Source of the DNA: Deltaproteobacteria bacterium
GTDB taxonomy: Bacteria; Desulfobacterota; DSM-4660; Desulfatiglandales; HGW-15
DNA length: 32,862 nt
Assembly: GCA_016931115.1 (NCBI GenBank)
Contig: JAFGFM010000117.1
Coordinates: 1-32,862 of the forward strand
Direction of reading: 5' to 3'
How positions within the stretch are numbered: position 1 is the stretch's first letter; every line of letters begins with the position of its first letter. Made by a program: the position numbers and the translations under genes. Below the pieces are notes generated by a model. That model ran no database searches. It was not told the DNA's origin and saw only the letters and a list, made by a program, of their open reading frames with translations. Below are positions 17,907 to 25,236 of the stretch, piece after piece.

Positions 17907-18548
17907 TTATTCAATATAGGATCTTACAAGCATATTAAAAAGTACCTGGCTGGGCTTAACGCATTTTTCTTTTACAGGAAACTGCCTGTCATATTCCTCA
18001 AGATTTTCATGGCTGACATTATAAACATCGCTGTAAACAAACCTCCATTTGACACTGCCTGTGATTTTACTTTCATCAAGCAGATGTAAAAGCTGACCAA
18101 GCGGGTATTTTCCTTCTGAGTTGGAGATATTATAATCCCTGCTGTTTTTAAAACCATGCCTGCAATAGTTATGGGGATCACCCAAAATGATTATTGCCGG
18201 ATATCCCATCTCTTTTGCCGCGGCAATACCTTTTCTTATCAATTCACCACCTATCCCAAGGTGTTGATAATCAGGCAGCACACAGACCGGGCCAAAGGTT
18301 ACTATTTCGAGTTGGGCACTATTTTCATCTTCCAGATGTGAGGCAGTAAAGACAATACAGCCCACTATCTTATCTTCTGTAACCGCCACATAATATAGAT
18401 CAGGTATAAAGTCCTTATGTGTCCAGATATTGTGAATAGTCAGGTGCTCATCGCAGCCCGGCACATACAGGTTCCAGAATGCCTCGCGTGTTACATATTC
18501 TACCTCTCTGTTATCAGAGGGTTTACCCTTTCGTATTGTAAATTCCAT
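17907..18548 (-). CDS. GNAT-family N-acetyltransferase
   Basis: This 213-residue protein carries the GNAT acetyl-CoA motif A, QHLGIGGELIRKGI (95-108), preceded by the FGPVCVLPDY strand. It resembles YhbS-like predicted acetyltransferases; the substrate is unknown. An unusual feature is a C-terminal extension of about 70 residues beyond the core (KYPLGQLLHLLDESKITGSVKW...). It is single and convergent with rsmE. Upstream (18549-18571) the minus strand lacks a strong promoter and runs straight into hairpin repeats. Confidence 0.9.
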   Translation of the reverse strand: MEFTIRKGKPSDNREVEYVTREAFWNLYVPGCDEHLTIHNIWTHKDFIPDLYYVAVTEDKIVGCIVFTASHLEDENSAQLEIVTFGPVCVLPDYQHLGIGGELIRKGIAAAKEMGYPAIIILGDPHNYCRHGFKNSRDYNISNSEGKYPLGQLLHLLDESKITGSVKWRFVYSDVYNVSHENLEEYDRQFPVKEKCVKPSQVLFNMLVRSYIE

Positions 18549-18571
18549 ATTTTTCCTTTTTATAAAATTAT

Positions 18572-18640
18572 GTAGGTCGGGTTAAGCGAAGCAACCCGAC
18601 ATTATTCCTTTAAGGGTGTCGGGTTATTAACCCGACCTAC
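18572..18640. repeat. Paired GTAGGTCGGGTT-type hairpin repeats (outer 14-bp inverted repeat)
   Basis: GTAGGTCGGGTTAA at 18572-18585 is exactly complementary to 18627-18640. Each half also forms its own hairpin: GTCGGGTT/AACCCGAC around AAGCGAAGC, and GTCGGGTT/AACCCGAC at 18618-18636. A further copy of the first half is at 19704-19732. This is a dispersed hairpin family, like those known from many bacterial genomes. Confidence 0.9.
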
Positions 18641-18681
18641 CTGTCTTGTCCTGCCATAGCTTTAGCGACGTCGGATTACAC

Positions 18682-18838
18682 CCAATGTTGTTGAATTAAG
18701 GAAACCGCACAGGCATTTCGGCTAAATCGTCATCCCCGCGAAGGCGGGGATCCACTTGATGTATTTGAAAACAAAAAACAAATAGATTCCCGCCTTCGCG
18801 GGAATGACGTACTATGAACCTTGATTCAACAACATTGG
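18682..18838. repeat. MITE-like nested inverted-repeat element
   Basis: The outer arms of about 21 bp, CCAATGTTGTTGAATYAAGG at 18682-18702 and its complement at 18818-18838, differ at one position. They enclose an inverted pair of the common CGTCATYCCCGC repeat (18728-18751 and 18786-18809), each of which is itself a hairpin. TTACAC occurs just outside both ends (18676-18681 and 18842-18847), a possible but offset target duplication. There is no coding capacity. Confidence 0.7.
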
Positions 18839-18861
18839 ATTTTACACCCCACCGAAAAAGA

Positions 18862-18956
18862 GGTGGCATATAAAATGCCACCCTACATTTAAAAAGGAAC
18901 ACCAAATAATATGCTCAAATTAACCTTTTTAAAAGTGTGTCGGATTATAAATCCGA
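18862..18956. repeat. Two further short hairpins upstream of 18962
   Basis: GGTGGCAT (18862-18869) pairs with ATGCCACC (18875-18882). TCGGAT (18940-18945) pairs with ATCCGA (18951-18956). The second lies 5 nt past the DUF2239 stop on the minus strand and may act as its terminator, although the T run comes about 6 nt late. The 18549-18961 gap contains only such repeats and no gene I can support. Confidence 0.65.
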
Positions 18957-18961
18957 ACTAT

Positions 18962-19570
18962 CTATCTTTCCTCAAATGCCGCCCCTGCAAGCCTTTCCAC
19001 ATACGTCCTGATATCTGAAGGCCATGAAGTAATCAGGGTTTTAAACCGATCCGGGTCATTTGCATACAACGCCCTTGTTGCCTCTTCATAACCCGGCAGG
19101 TTACCTCCCATTACCGTCATAAACCTGTATGTTGCCTCCTGTGCCTGACGCACCCTGTCTTTACCGCTGTTCGCCTTTCTTGCCTCTTCAACAAGTTTGC
19201 GAAGCGCCACAGATGCACCCCCAGGCTGACTGTTAAGCCACTCCCAGTGCCGCGGGAGCAGTGTGACTTCACGGGCAACAACACCAAGCTTTGGACGGCC
19301 AGGCCGCTGCAAAGGTTTATCAGCCTCTTCAGGAGCTGATGAACCATCTAAAGAGACCACCCTTTTAAGCCTTTCCAGCACATCCGCCATTGTGCCCCTG
19401 AAATCCACCTCCACAGGCTCAGCAGTGTTATCGTCAAAAATGAGTATGGAAGCCAGATCTTCTTTCTCCATTAACTCTTTTACCTTTTTTGCAACATCAG
19501 TGATGCTGCCAGATGCAATCATTTGGTTTCCATTAAATGCAGTACAATTTTTCATATCCTGTTCACCCAT
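18962..19570 (-). CDS. DUF2239-family protein
   Basis: The product is about 202 residues from the ATG at 19570. I prefer this to a start at 19633 because AAGGGG lies 7 nt upstream, and because the longer frame would begin inside the promoter and palindrome. The protein has an N-terminal region with ILIFDDNTAEPVEVDFRG, a linker (RPGRPKLGVVAREVTLLPRHWEWL), and a helical C-terminus. The middle part (EVTLLPRHWEWLNSQPGGASVALRKL when read across) resembles a ribbon-helix-helix or HTH-like segment found in DUF2239. No experimentally known role. Expression is probably controlled through the palindrome at its promoter. Confidence 0.85.
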   Translation of the reverse strand: MGEQDMKNCTAFNGNQMIASGSITDVAKKVKELMEKEDLASILIFDDNTAEPVEVDFRGTMADVLERLKRVVSLDGSSAPEEADKPLQRPGRPKLGVVAREVTLLPRHWEWLNSQPGGASVALRKLVEEARKANSGKDRVRQAQEATYRFMTVMGGNLPGYEEATRALYANDPDRFKTLITSWPSDIRTYVERLAGAAFEER

Positions 19571-19601
19571 TTCAATCCCCTTTTGTTGAATTTTGAACAG
19601 A

Positions 19602-19649
19602 ATAATACCCGGGTAATATTGGACTGTCAACAATAATATTACCCGGATA
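19602..19649 (-). promoter_or_regulatory. Near-consensus sigma70 promoter inside a 12-bp inverted-repeat operator
   Basis: The minus strand reads TTGACA (19630-19625), a 17-nt spacer, then TATTAT (19607-19602). This is one of the best promoters possible, and it ends about 31 nt before the DUF2239 ATG. CCGGGTAATATT (19609-19620) and AATATTACCCGG (19635-19646) form a perfect inverted repeat with a 14-nt loop. The -35 box lies in the loop and the downstream arm fills the spacer. A dimeric repressor bound there would cover the promoter. Confidence 0.8.
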
Positions 19650-19703
19650 AAAAAACTATTTAGGTAAAGGATATTAACCTTAATATTATTTTATTTAATA
19701 ATA

Positions 19704-19732
19704 GTAGGTCGGGTTAAGCAAAGCAACCCGAC
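19704..19732. repeat. GTAGGTCGGGTT-type hairpin repeat, second copy
   Basis: GTCGGGTT and AACCCGAC arms flank AAGCAAAGC, one base different from the copy at 18572. The repeat overlaps the 3' end of the zinc-ribbon gene and provides its last residues and stop codon. Confidence 0.9.
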
Positions 19733-19917
19733 AAAAACCTATTCATTTCCAATTGAATCATCAAAATTTTTTTCCTGGTATCCTCATTGAAGTCGCTGAA
19801 ATCCAGTTTACCACACTTGGGACAGACATATTTCGGGAATGCTGCTTTACCAAGAAAACCCAACCAAAAACCGCTGGCTTTATTTTCGACATCTGATTCA
19901 CATTTTGGACATTCCAT
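19714..19917 (-). CDS. Small zinc-ribbon protein
   Basis: This 67-residue protein has two CxxC knuckles, CPKC (3-6) and CPKC (32-35), separated by a short hydrophobic segment (GFWLGFLGKAAF), as in small bacterial zinc ribbons of unknown function. The GAGAGAT ahead of the ATG is a modest ribosome-binding site. The C-terminal LSGCFA and the TAA stop are encoded by a dispersed hairpin repeat, so the original C-terminus may have been replaced. An overlapping frame on the same strand is a shadow. Role unknown; it could bind nucleic acid or protein. Confidence 0.7.
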   Translation of the reverse strand: MECPKCESDVENKASGFWLGFLGKAAFPKYVCPKCGKLDFSDFNEDTRKKILMIQLEMNRFLSGCFA

Positions 19918-19991
19918 TTTAATCTCTCAATTTGAGTTTTGCAGGTTGGGTTAAAACCCAGACAGACTGACTTCACCAAATTATTACGATT

Positions 19992-20774
19992 TTATTCTGC
20001 CCATTTTCCATTTATTTTTTTCAGTTTAACCTGACTTTCTTCCTCCTTTCCTTCATCAGAAAGTGTCTCTTTAGTAAATTCTATCTCAGAATTTGATATC
20101 CATTTCCCATTCTTTGCACCCCATGTTGGCCCAGATTCATTGTTACCCATTTTTTTATATTTAATTACCGGGACATTATTTTCTATTGAATATATTTCAA
20201 CACCTGAATCATTATACTGTGCATACAAATCGGATGATAACACCAGAAGTTGTTTTTTATCAGGTGAGATTATTGGTTCATCGAGAATTTGATATTTTTT
20301 GCCATCTATATCACTTACAAGAAATGTATAGTAACCTTCATAGAGATACTGTTTTACTACATAAAAACCTATATCTTTATTGTAGGACAACAATTCATAA
20401 ATCCGATAACTATCATTAGCATATGGTTCATTCTGTAATTTTACAGTGTCTCCATTAATTAATTTTAAAGTCAGATATAAAGGCGGTATTTCTTCAATTT
20501 TTGTCACCTCTCCAAGATATTTATATAGAATAAAACCTTCCATATTATTAATTTCTATTTTTATCCATTGGTCTATAAGTCCATCGCGAATTAGTATAGT
20601 TTCATAAGAATCAATAATTTGACCATATTCTAATTGAGAAATAATTTTAGAGGCTTCACTTGATTCTGAATACAGATTTACTTTGGGTCCAGCTACAAAA
20701 TTAATTAGCTCATTAGAATAAATACATTGCACAAATGAAAACAAAATAATTGCTGTTATTAATAATATTTTCAT
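19992..20774 (-). CDS. Secreted SH3b-domain protein of unknown function
   Basis: The product is 260 residues from the ATG at 20774 (GAAGG 6-7 nt upstream). An upstream in-frame ATG at 20828 would bury the signal peptide. Residues 1-20 are a signal peptide (MKILLITAIILFSFVQCIYS). An SH3b domain follows (about 24-88: VNLYSESSEASKIISQLEYG...WIKIEINNMEGFILYKYLG), then a beta-rich C-terminal domain with WGAKNGKWISNSEIEF. SH3b domains bind peptidoglycan or peptides in the periplasm. The gene is visibly more AT-rich, with more AAT, ATA and TTA codons than its neighbours, suggesting transfer from another source. Confidence 0.8.
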   Translation of the reverse strand: MKILLITAIILFSFVQCIYSNELINFVAGPKVNLYSESSEASKIISQLEYGQIIDSYETILIRDGLIDQWIKIEINNMEGFILYKYLGEVTKIEEIPPLYLTLKLINGDTVKLQNEPYANDSYRIYELLSYNKDIGFYVVKQYLYEGYYTFLVSDIDGKKYQILDEPIISPDKKQLLVLSSDLYAQYNDSGVEIYSIENNVPVIKYKKMGNNESGPTWGAKNGKWISNSEIEFTKETLSDEGKEEESQVKLKKINGKWAE

Positions 20775-20828
20775 AAGTTGCCTTCTCTTACAGGTGATTA
20801 TCAAGTGCTGAGCATCTTTACTTTTCAT

Positions 20829-21008
20829 AAAAAAAGATAATCCAAAAATTCGGTAATTCTTTTAATAATTTGTATAATTCTTTATCTGTGAAGCGGTTGC
20901 ATCATACCTGTCAGGGCAAAAATAATCAACTTTGAATATTTATTGACTTGCCATGACCGGGGGTTTTGGTATTGTAACCCTGTTTTATGAAGTTTTAAGG
21001 CGGTTTTT
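20829..21008 (+). promoter_or_regulatory. bioA upstream region
   Basis: Candidate elements are TTGCAT (20897-20902) with AATAAT 18 nt on (20921-20926), and TTGACT at 20943-20948 with only poor -10 partners. TTGTAACC at 20972-20979 looks like half of a BirA operator, but no matching GGTT half lies at the expected 14-16 nt, so I do not call a BirA box. AAGGCGG sits 5 nt before the bioA ATG. Confidence 0.3.
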
Positions 21009-22292
21009 ATGAATAATAATTCTATTGAACAGTTACTTTCTTTTGATAAAGAGCATGTCTGGCACCCATATGCCTCCATGACATCGCCCCTGCCTGTGTA
21101 CCCTGTTGCATCGGCCCGCGGTGTTAGGCTCAGGCTTATGGATGGAACCGAGCTGATTGACGGCACCTCATCATGGTGGTCTGCCATACACGGGTACAAC
21201 CACCCTGTACTTAACAGGGCTATCCAGAACCAGCTTAATAATATTGCCCACGTGATGTTCGGCGGGCTTACACATAAACCTGCCATTGAGCTTGCATCTC
21301 TCCTTGTCGAGATCACCCCCCATGGCCTTGAAAAGGTATTTTTCTGTGACTCCGGGTCTGTTGCCGTGGAGATCGCAATAAAGATGGCCATACAGTACTG
21401 GTACGCCAGCGGAAAACCTGAAAAGAACAGGCTGCTCACTGTAAAATCCGGTTATCATGGTGACACCTTTATGGCCATGTCTGTTTGTGACCCTGAGGGT
21501 CTGCACCAGATGTTCGGGAGGGTAATCCCAAAGCAGCTTTTTGCGAATGCCCCGGCTACAGGGTATAACGAGGAGTGGAATGAGGATGAGATAAAAGGTA
21601 TGGAACAGATCCTCCATGACCATCATCATGAGATAGCGGCCATTATCCTTGAGCCTGTTTTACAGGGGGCAGGCGGCATGCGTTTTTACTCCCCTCAATA
21701 TGTAAAAAGGGTGCACGAGCTATCCAGTAAATACAATGTGCTTTTTATCGCAGATGAGATAGCAACAGGCTTTGGCCGAACAGGAAGTCTCTTTGCCTGT
21801 GAAAAGGCGGGTATCAGCCCGGATATCATGTGTGTGGGTAAGGCCATTACTGGCGGATACATGAGCCTTGCGGCCACGATTGCAACTAAAGAGGTGGCAA
21901 AGACCATATCATCAGGCAAAGATGGGGCATTTATGCACGGGCCAACATTTATGGCAAACCCCCTTGCCTGTGCTGTTGCTGTTGCAAGTATAAAGCTCCT
22001 TTTATCCATGCCCTGGAAAAGAAGGGTAGCAGAGATAGAGGCACGGCTTAAAGAAGGTTTAAGTCATTATTCAGATATGCCTGAAGTGGCTGGTGTCAGG
22101 GCACTTGGCGCAATCGGTGTTATAGAGATGAAAGAGGCTGTTGATCTTAAATCGGTTCAGGAAAAGATTATAAAGTTGGGTGTATGGCTCAGGCCATTTG
22201 GTAAAGTGATCTACACCATGCCGCCCTATATAATCCAGGATCATGAGCTGGATATTATAATGGACGCAATGGGAAGGCTTGCAAAGGGGTAA
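21009..22292 (+). CDS. bioA: Adenosylmethionine-8-amino-7-oxononanoate aminotransferase
   Basis: BioA converts KAPA to DAPA, classically using SAM as amino donor, in biotin synthesis. This 427-residue class III aminotransferase has the BioA-specific HVWHPYASM (16-24), SGSVAVEIAIKMA (115-127), the PLP-binding D249 in FIADEIATGFGRTG, and the Schiff-base K278 in CVGKAITGGYMSLAA. Length is normal. It is the first gene of a bioA-bioF-bioD-bioB operon; bioF starts 10 nt after the stop. No bioC or bioH is in the window, so pimeloyl supply is encoded elsewhere. Confidence 0.97.
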   Translation: MNNNSIEQLLSFDKEHVWHPYASMTSPLPVYPVASARGVRLRLMDGTELIDGTSSWWSAIHGYNHPVLNRAIQNQLNNIAHVMFGGLTHKPAIELASLLVEITPHGLEKVFFCDSGSVAVEIAIKMAIQYWYASGKPEKNRLLTVKSGYHGDTFMAMSVCDPEGLHQMFGRVIPKQLFANAPATGYNEEWNEDEIKGMEQILHDHHHEIAAIILEPVLQGAGGMRFYSPQYVKRVHELSSKYNVLFIADEIATGFGRTGSLFACEKAGISPDIMCVGKAITGGYMSLAATIATKEVAKTISSGKDGAFMHGPTFMANPLACAVAVASIKLLLSMPWKRRVAEIEARLKEGLSHYSDMPEVAGVRALGAIGVIEMKEAVDLKSVQEKIIKLGVWLRPFGKVIYTMPPYIIQDHELDIIMDAMGRLAKG

Positions 22293-22302
22293 AGGCTTAA
22301 AG

Positions 22303-23460
22303 TTGAATAAATACAGTTTCATATCCGACGCACTTGAAGAGCGAAAAAACAGGCACCTCCTTCGCAGCCTCAAGAGTGTGGTTCCACTGACTGGTGGCGA
22401 GGTAGAGGTAAACGGCCGCCGAATGGTCAACTTCTGCTCAAATGACTACCTTGGTCTTTCAACCCATCCCCTTCTTAAACAGCGGATGATTGAATATACT
22501 GAAAGTTATGGAGCGGGTTCTACCGCCTCAAGGCTTGTGTGCGGGAACCTTAACTGCTTTGACGAGCTTGAGGCAAGGCTGGCCAAACTCACAGGTCAGG
22601 AAGGGGCCATTGTCTTTAACTCCGGGTTTCAGGCAAATGTATCCCTGCTGCCTGCCATTACCGATCCCAATACCCTTATCCTTTCGGATCTTTTAAATCA
22701 TAACAGCATTATTCAGGGGAGCAAACTCTCCCGCTGTCATGTAGCGCCATTTCAGCATAATGATCTTGACCACCTTGAAGGTATCCTTAAAAAAAGTGCA
22801 GCAAACTATTCAAGAAGGATTATTGTAACAGAGTCCATCTTCAGTATGGATGGCGACATGGCTGATATTGATTCGCTCATCACATTATCGCAAAGATACG
22901 ACGCACTGCTCGTGGTTGATGAGGCGCATGCAACAGGCGTTATGGGTAAAAACGGGATGGGCCTAAGCAGCAATAAAGATGTTGATATGGTAATGGGTAC
23001 CTTCTCAAAGGCTGTGGGCGCTTTCGGGGCATATGTCTCGTCAAACAGCATGATGAGGGATTACATAATCAACTTCTGTAATGGATTCATATACACTACT
23101 GCACTTCCACCAGGTGTAATAGGTGCAATAGATGCCGCCATTGAACTGATACCGCAGATGGATAAGGAGCGTGAAAAGCTCATGGCAAACTCTGCCAGGC
23201 TAAGAAAGGGGCTGGCAGAAATGGGATATAATACTGGGAAATCCGCAACACATATAATTCCTGTTATTATAGGGGATGAAGAAGAGGCATTAAGGCTATC
23301 TGCATGGCTTTTAGAAAACAGTGTGCTTGCAACCACCTTCCGTCCGCCCACTGTGCCTGAGGGACAATCAAGGATACGCATTGCCATAACCGCTGCCCAC
23401 AATGATGGGCATGTTGATCTGCTCCTTGCCCTTTTCAAAAGGTGGCAGGAGATTAATTGA
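22303..23460 (+). CDS. bioF: 8-amino-7-oxononanoate synthase (TTG start)
   Basis: BioF condenses pimeloyl-CoA or pimeloyl-ACP with L-alanine to give KAPA. I start it at TTG 22303, giving 385 residues. AAAGG lies about 8 nt upstream, and the numbering then matches E. coli BioF: H133 in LNHNS and the PLP Lys K236 in GTFSKAVGAFG. An earlier TTG at 22279 would overlap bioA and has no usable spacing. Other motifs are FCSNDYLGL (44-52), YGAGSTASRLVCG, and VVDEAHATGVMG. The stop overlaps a possible bioD TTG start by 3 nt. Confidence 0.95.
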   Translation: MNKYSFISDALEERKNRHLLRSLKSVVPLTGGEVEVNGRRMVNFCSNDYLGLSTHPLLKQRMIEYTESYGAGSTASRLVCGNLNCFDELEARLAKLTGQEGAIVFNSGFQANVSLLPAITDPNTLILSDLLNHNSIIQGSKLSRCHVAPFQHNDLDHLEGILKKSAANYSRRIIVTESIFSMDGDMADIDSLITLSQRYDALLVVDEAHATGVMGKNGMGLSSNKDVDMVMGTFSKAVGAFGAYVSSNSMMRDYIINFCNGFIYTTALPPGVIGAIDAAIELIPQMDKEREKLMANSARLRKGLAEMGYNTGKSATHIIPVIIGDEEEALRLSAWLLENSVLATTFRPPTVPEGQSRIRIAITAAHNDGHVDLLLALFKRWQEIN

Positions 23461-24110
23461 GTATGACAGCTTCAAAATTAAAATTTCCAGAGAGGTTATT
23501 CATTACAGGCACAGACACAGGTATAGGGAAAACCCTTGTATCTGCAATGCTCCTGTCAGGCCTTAATGCCAGGTACTGGAAGCCTGTCCAGAGCGGATTA
23601 GCTGATATCACAGATACAGAGTGGGTAAAAACACACACTGGCCTTGATGCATCCCGCTTTTTCCCGGAGGGCTACAGGCTTAAAGAGCCACTGTCGCCCC
23701 ATGAATCCGCAGCACTGGAGAATGTACATATTGATCTTGATATGTTTATCATCCCTCAAGTCCCTCCTGCTGAAACCCTCTTGATAGAGGGGGCTGGCGG
23801 CATCATGGTTCCTTTGAATGAAAAAGAGTTTATGATCGACCTTATGAAAAGATGTAATGCCCCTGTGCTTCTTGTAGCAAGGAGCGGCCTTGGAACGATC
23901 AACCACACATTATTATCAATCAACCAACTGAGACAGGAGCATATCGATATCTTCGGTGTTATCATGAACGGCCCGCTGAATAAGAGTAACCGTGATGCAA
24001 TAGAGCATTTCGGGGGCGTTAAGGTGATAGCAGAGATTGAACCTATGGAGCAAATAACCCCGAAAACACTCAGACAGAGTTTCAGCAAATATTTTGGAAA
24101 GAGCATATGA
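23457..24110 (+). CDS. bioD: Dethiobiotin synthetase
   Basis: BioD uses ATP and CO2 to close the ureido ring of dethiobiotin. This P-loop enzyme of about 217 residues has FITGTDTGIGKT as Walker A, the substrate segment YWKPVQSG, EGAGGIMVPL, and VARSGLGTINHTLL. The start is ambiguous. TTG at 23457 overlaps the bioF stop and has GGAG 5 nt away. ATG at 23463 is a better codon with poorer spacing (11 nt). The 3' end overlaps bioB as ATGA, a sign of translational coupling. Confidence 0.95.
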   Translation: MSMTASKLKFPERLFITGTDTGIGKTLVSAMLLSGLNARYWKPVQSGLADITDTEWVKTHTGLDASRFFPEGYRLKEPLSPHESAALENVHIDLDMFIIPQVPPAETLLIEGAGGIMVPLNEKEFMIDLMKRCNAPVLLVARSGLGTINHTLLSINQLRQEHIDIFGVIMNGPLNKSNRDAIEHFGGVKVIAEIEPMEQITPKTLRQSFSKYFGKSI

Positions 24111-25093
24111 AAGATAACAGATACTATATAGAACTGGCAGAAGATATCCTCAAAGGTAAGGCACAGGATAACTCGACATATTTGAAAATCCTTTCAGCCC
24201 CTGATGATGAGCTTTTATCCATCATGGGTGGAGCAGACATGCTCAGGCAAAAATCATTTGGCATGCGGATTCACCTCTGCACCATATGCAATGGTAAATC
24301 AGGTAAATGTTCTGAGGACTGTAAATTCTGTTCGCAGTCATCTTTTGCAAATACCTCTGCACCAGTCTACCCTGTTTTGCCAGGGGAGGAGCTTTTAAGG
24401 GGCGGCATCTATGCACAGGAGAGCCCAATAAACAGGTACTCCATAGTTACCACAGGCAGGGGGCTACCAAGGCGCGATGTGGAGGCAATCATTGATGCCA
24501 TGAAGGGGCTTGATGATAACAGGATAAAAAAGTGCGTATCCCTGGGCATACTCAAGGATGCGGAGCTGCATCTTATAAGGGAGTCTGGCATAACAAGGTA
24601 TCACCATAATCTTGAAACAAGCAGGAGCCTTTTTAATGATGTGTGCACAACCCACACCTATGATGAGAGGATAGAGACCATAAGGGCAGCAAAAAGGGCA
24701 GGCATGGAAACATGCGTTGGCGGTATACTGGGTGTAGGTGAAACAGATGAGCAGATCCTTGAGCTTGCATCTGATATAAAGGGGCTCGATGTTGACTCAA
24801 TCCCTATTAACTTTCTTGTACCCATACCGGGCACCCCATATGGCGGGCTGAACAGGCTTACACCCCTTAAATGCCTCAAGATAATCGCCTTTTTCAGGTA
24901 TTTTTTACCGGATAAGGAGATCATCATCTGCGGCGGCAGGGAGAAGAACCTTAAGGAGCTGCACCCGCTTATCTTTTATGCGGGAGCAAGCGGTATGATG
25001 ACAGGAAATTACCTTACCACAGAAGGGAGAACCCTTGAGCATGACCTTGGGCTGCTTGAGCAGATGGGTTTTAGTGTGAGAAATAAACAGTAG
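24107..25093 (+). CDS. bioB: Biotin synthase with atypical auxiliary-cluster ligands
   Basis: This 328-residue radical SAM enzyme inserts sulfur into dethiobiotin. The radical SAM cluster motif is C68, C72, C75 (CSEDCKFCSQS), offset by 15 from E. coli C53/57/60. With the same offset, the E. coli [2Fe-2S] ligands C128 and C188 are present as C143 and C203, and R260 corresponds to R278. The C97 position is Ser112. An extra CxxC (C58, C61 in HLCTICNGKSG) lies just before the radical SAM motif. The auxiliary cluster is therefore probably different. The stop codon TAG falls inside the GTAGGGG start of a downstream hairpin repeat. Confidence 0.95.
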   Translation: MKDNRYYIELAEDILKGKAQDNSTYLKILSAPDDELLSIMGGADMLRQKSFGMRIHLCTICNGKSGKCSEDCKFCSQSSFANTSAPVYPVLPGEELLRGGIYAQESPINRYSIVTTGRGLPRRDVEAIIDAMKGLDDNRIKKCVSLGILKDAELHLIRESGITRYHHNLETSRSLFNDVCTTHTYDERIETIRAAKRAGMETCVGGILGVGETDEQILELASDIKGLDVDSIPINFLVPIPGTPYGGLNRLTPLKCLKIIAFFRYFLPDKEIIICGGREKNLKELHPLIFYAGASGMMTGNYLTTEGRTLEHDLGLLEQMGFSVRNKQ

Positions 25094-25199
25094 GGGTGGA
25101 CCTGCGTGTCCGCCCGCTATTTGGTGATGCGAACCGCTATCACCGGGCAGGCAGCCGCCTTCGCCAGGGCTTTGTCGAGCCAGGCAACAGGCCTGCCCC
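25092..25199. repeat. Hairpin repeats between convergent bioB and the Wzz/kinase gene
   Basis: GGGTGGAC (25094-25101) pairs with GTCCGCCC (25108-25115) around CTGCGT. GGTGAT/ATCACC follow at 25123-25144. GGGCAGGC (25145-25152) pairs with GCCTGCCC (25191-25198). The first belongs to the GTAGGGGC family that recurs at 32008, 32415 and 32597. The block separates two convergent operons and may end transcription from both sides, although no T tract is present. Confidence 0.8.
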
Positions 25200-25236
25200 T
25201 GCATGGATAGAAACCTGTTTCTTCAACAAATTTAAA

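Noticed and set aside
18696-18905. 69-codon frame in the repeat region
   Set aside because: Its product is the translated CGTCATYCCCGC repeat (SREGGN and PRLRGDD strings), a well-known false gene.
20972-20990. BirA operator before bioA
   Set aside because: Only one half-site (TTGTAACC) is present; the second half is missing at the required spacing.
20882-21439. 185-codon minus-strand frame across the bioA start
   Set aside because: It covers the bioA upstream region and 5' coding part; bioA is certain and the antisense product matches nothing.
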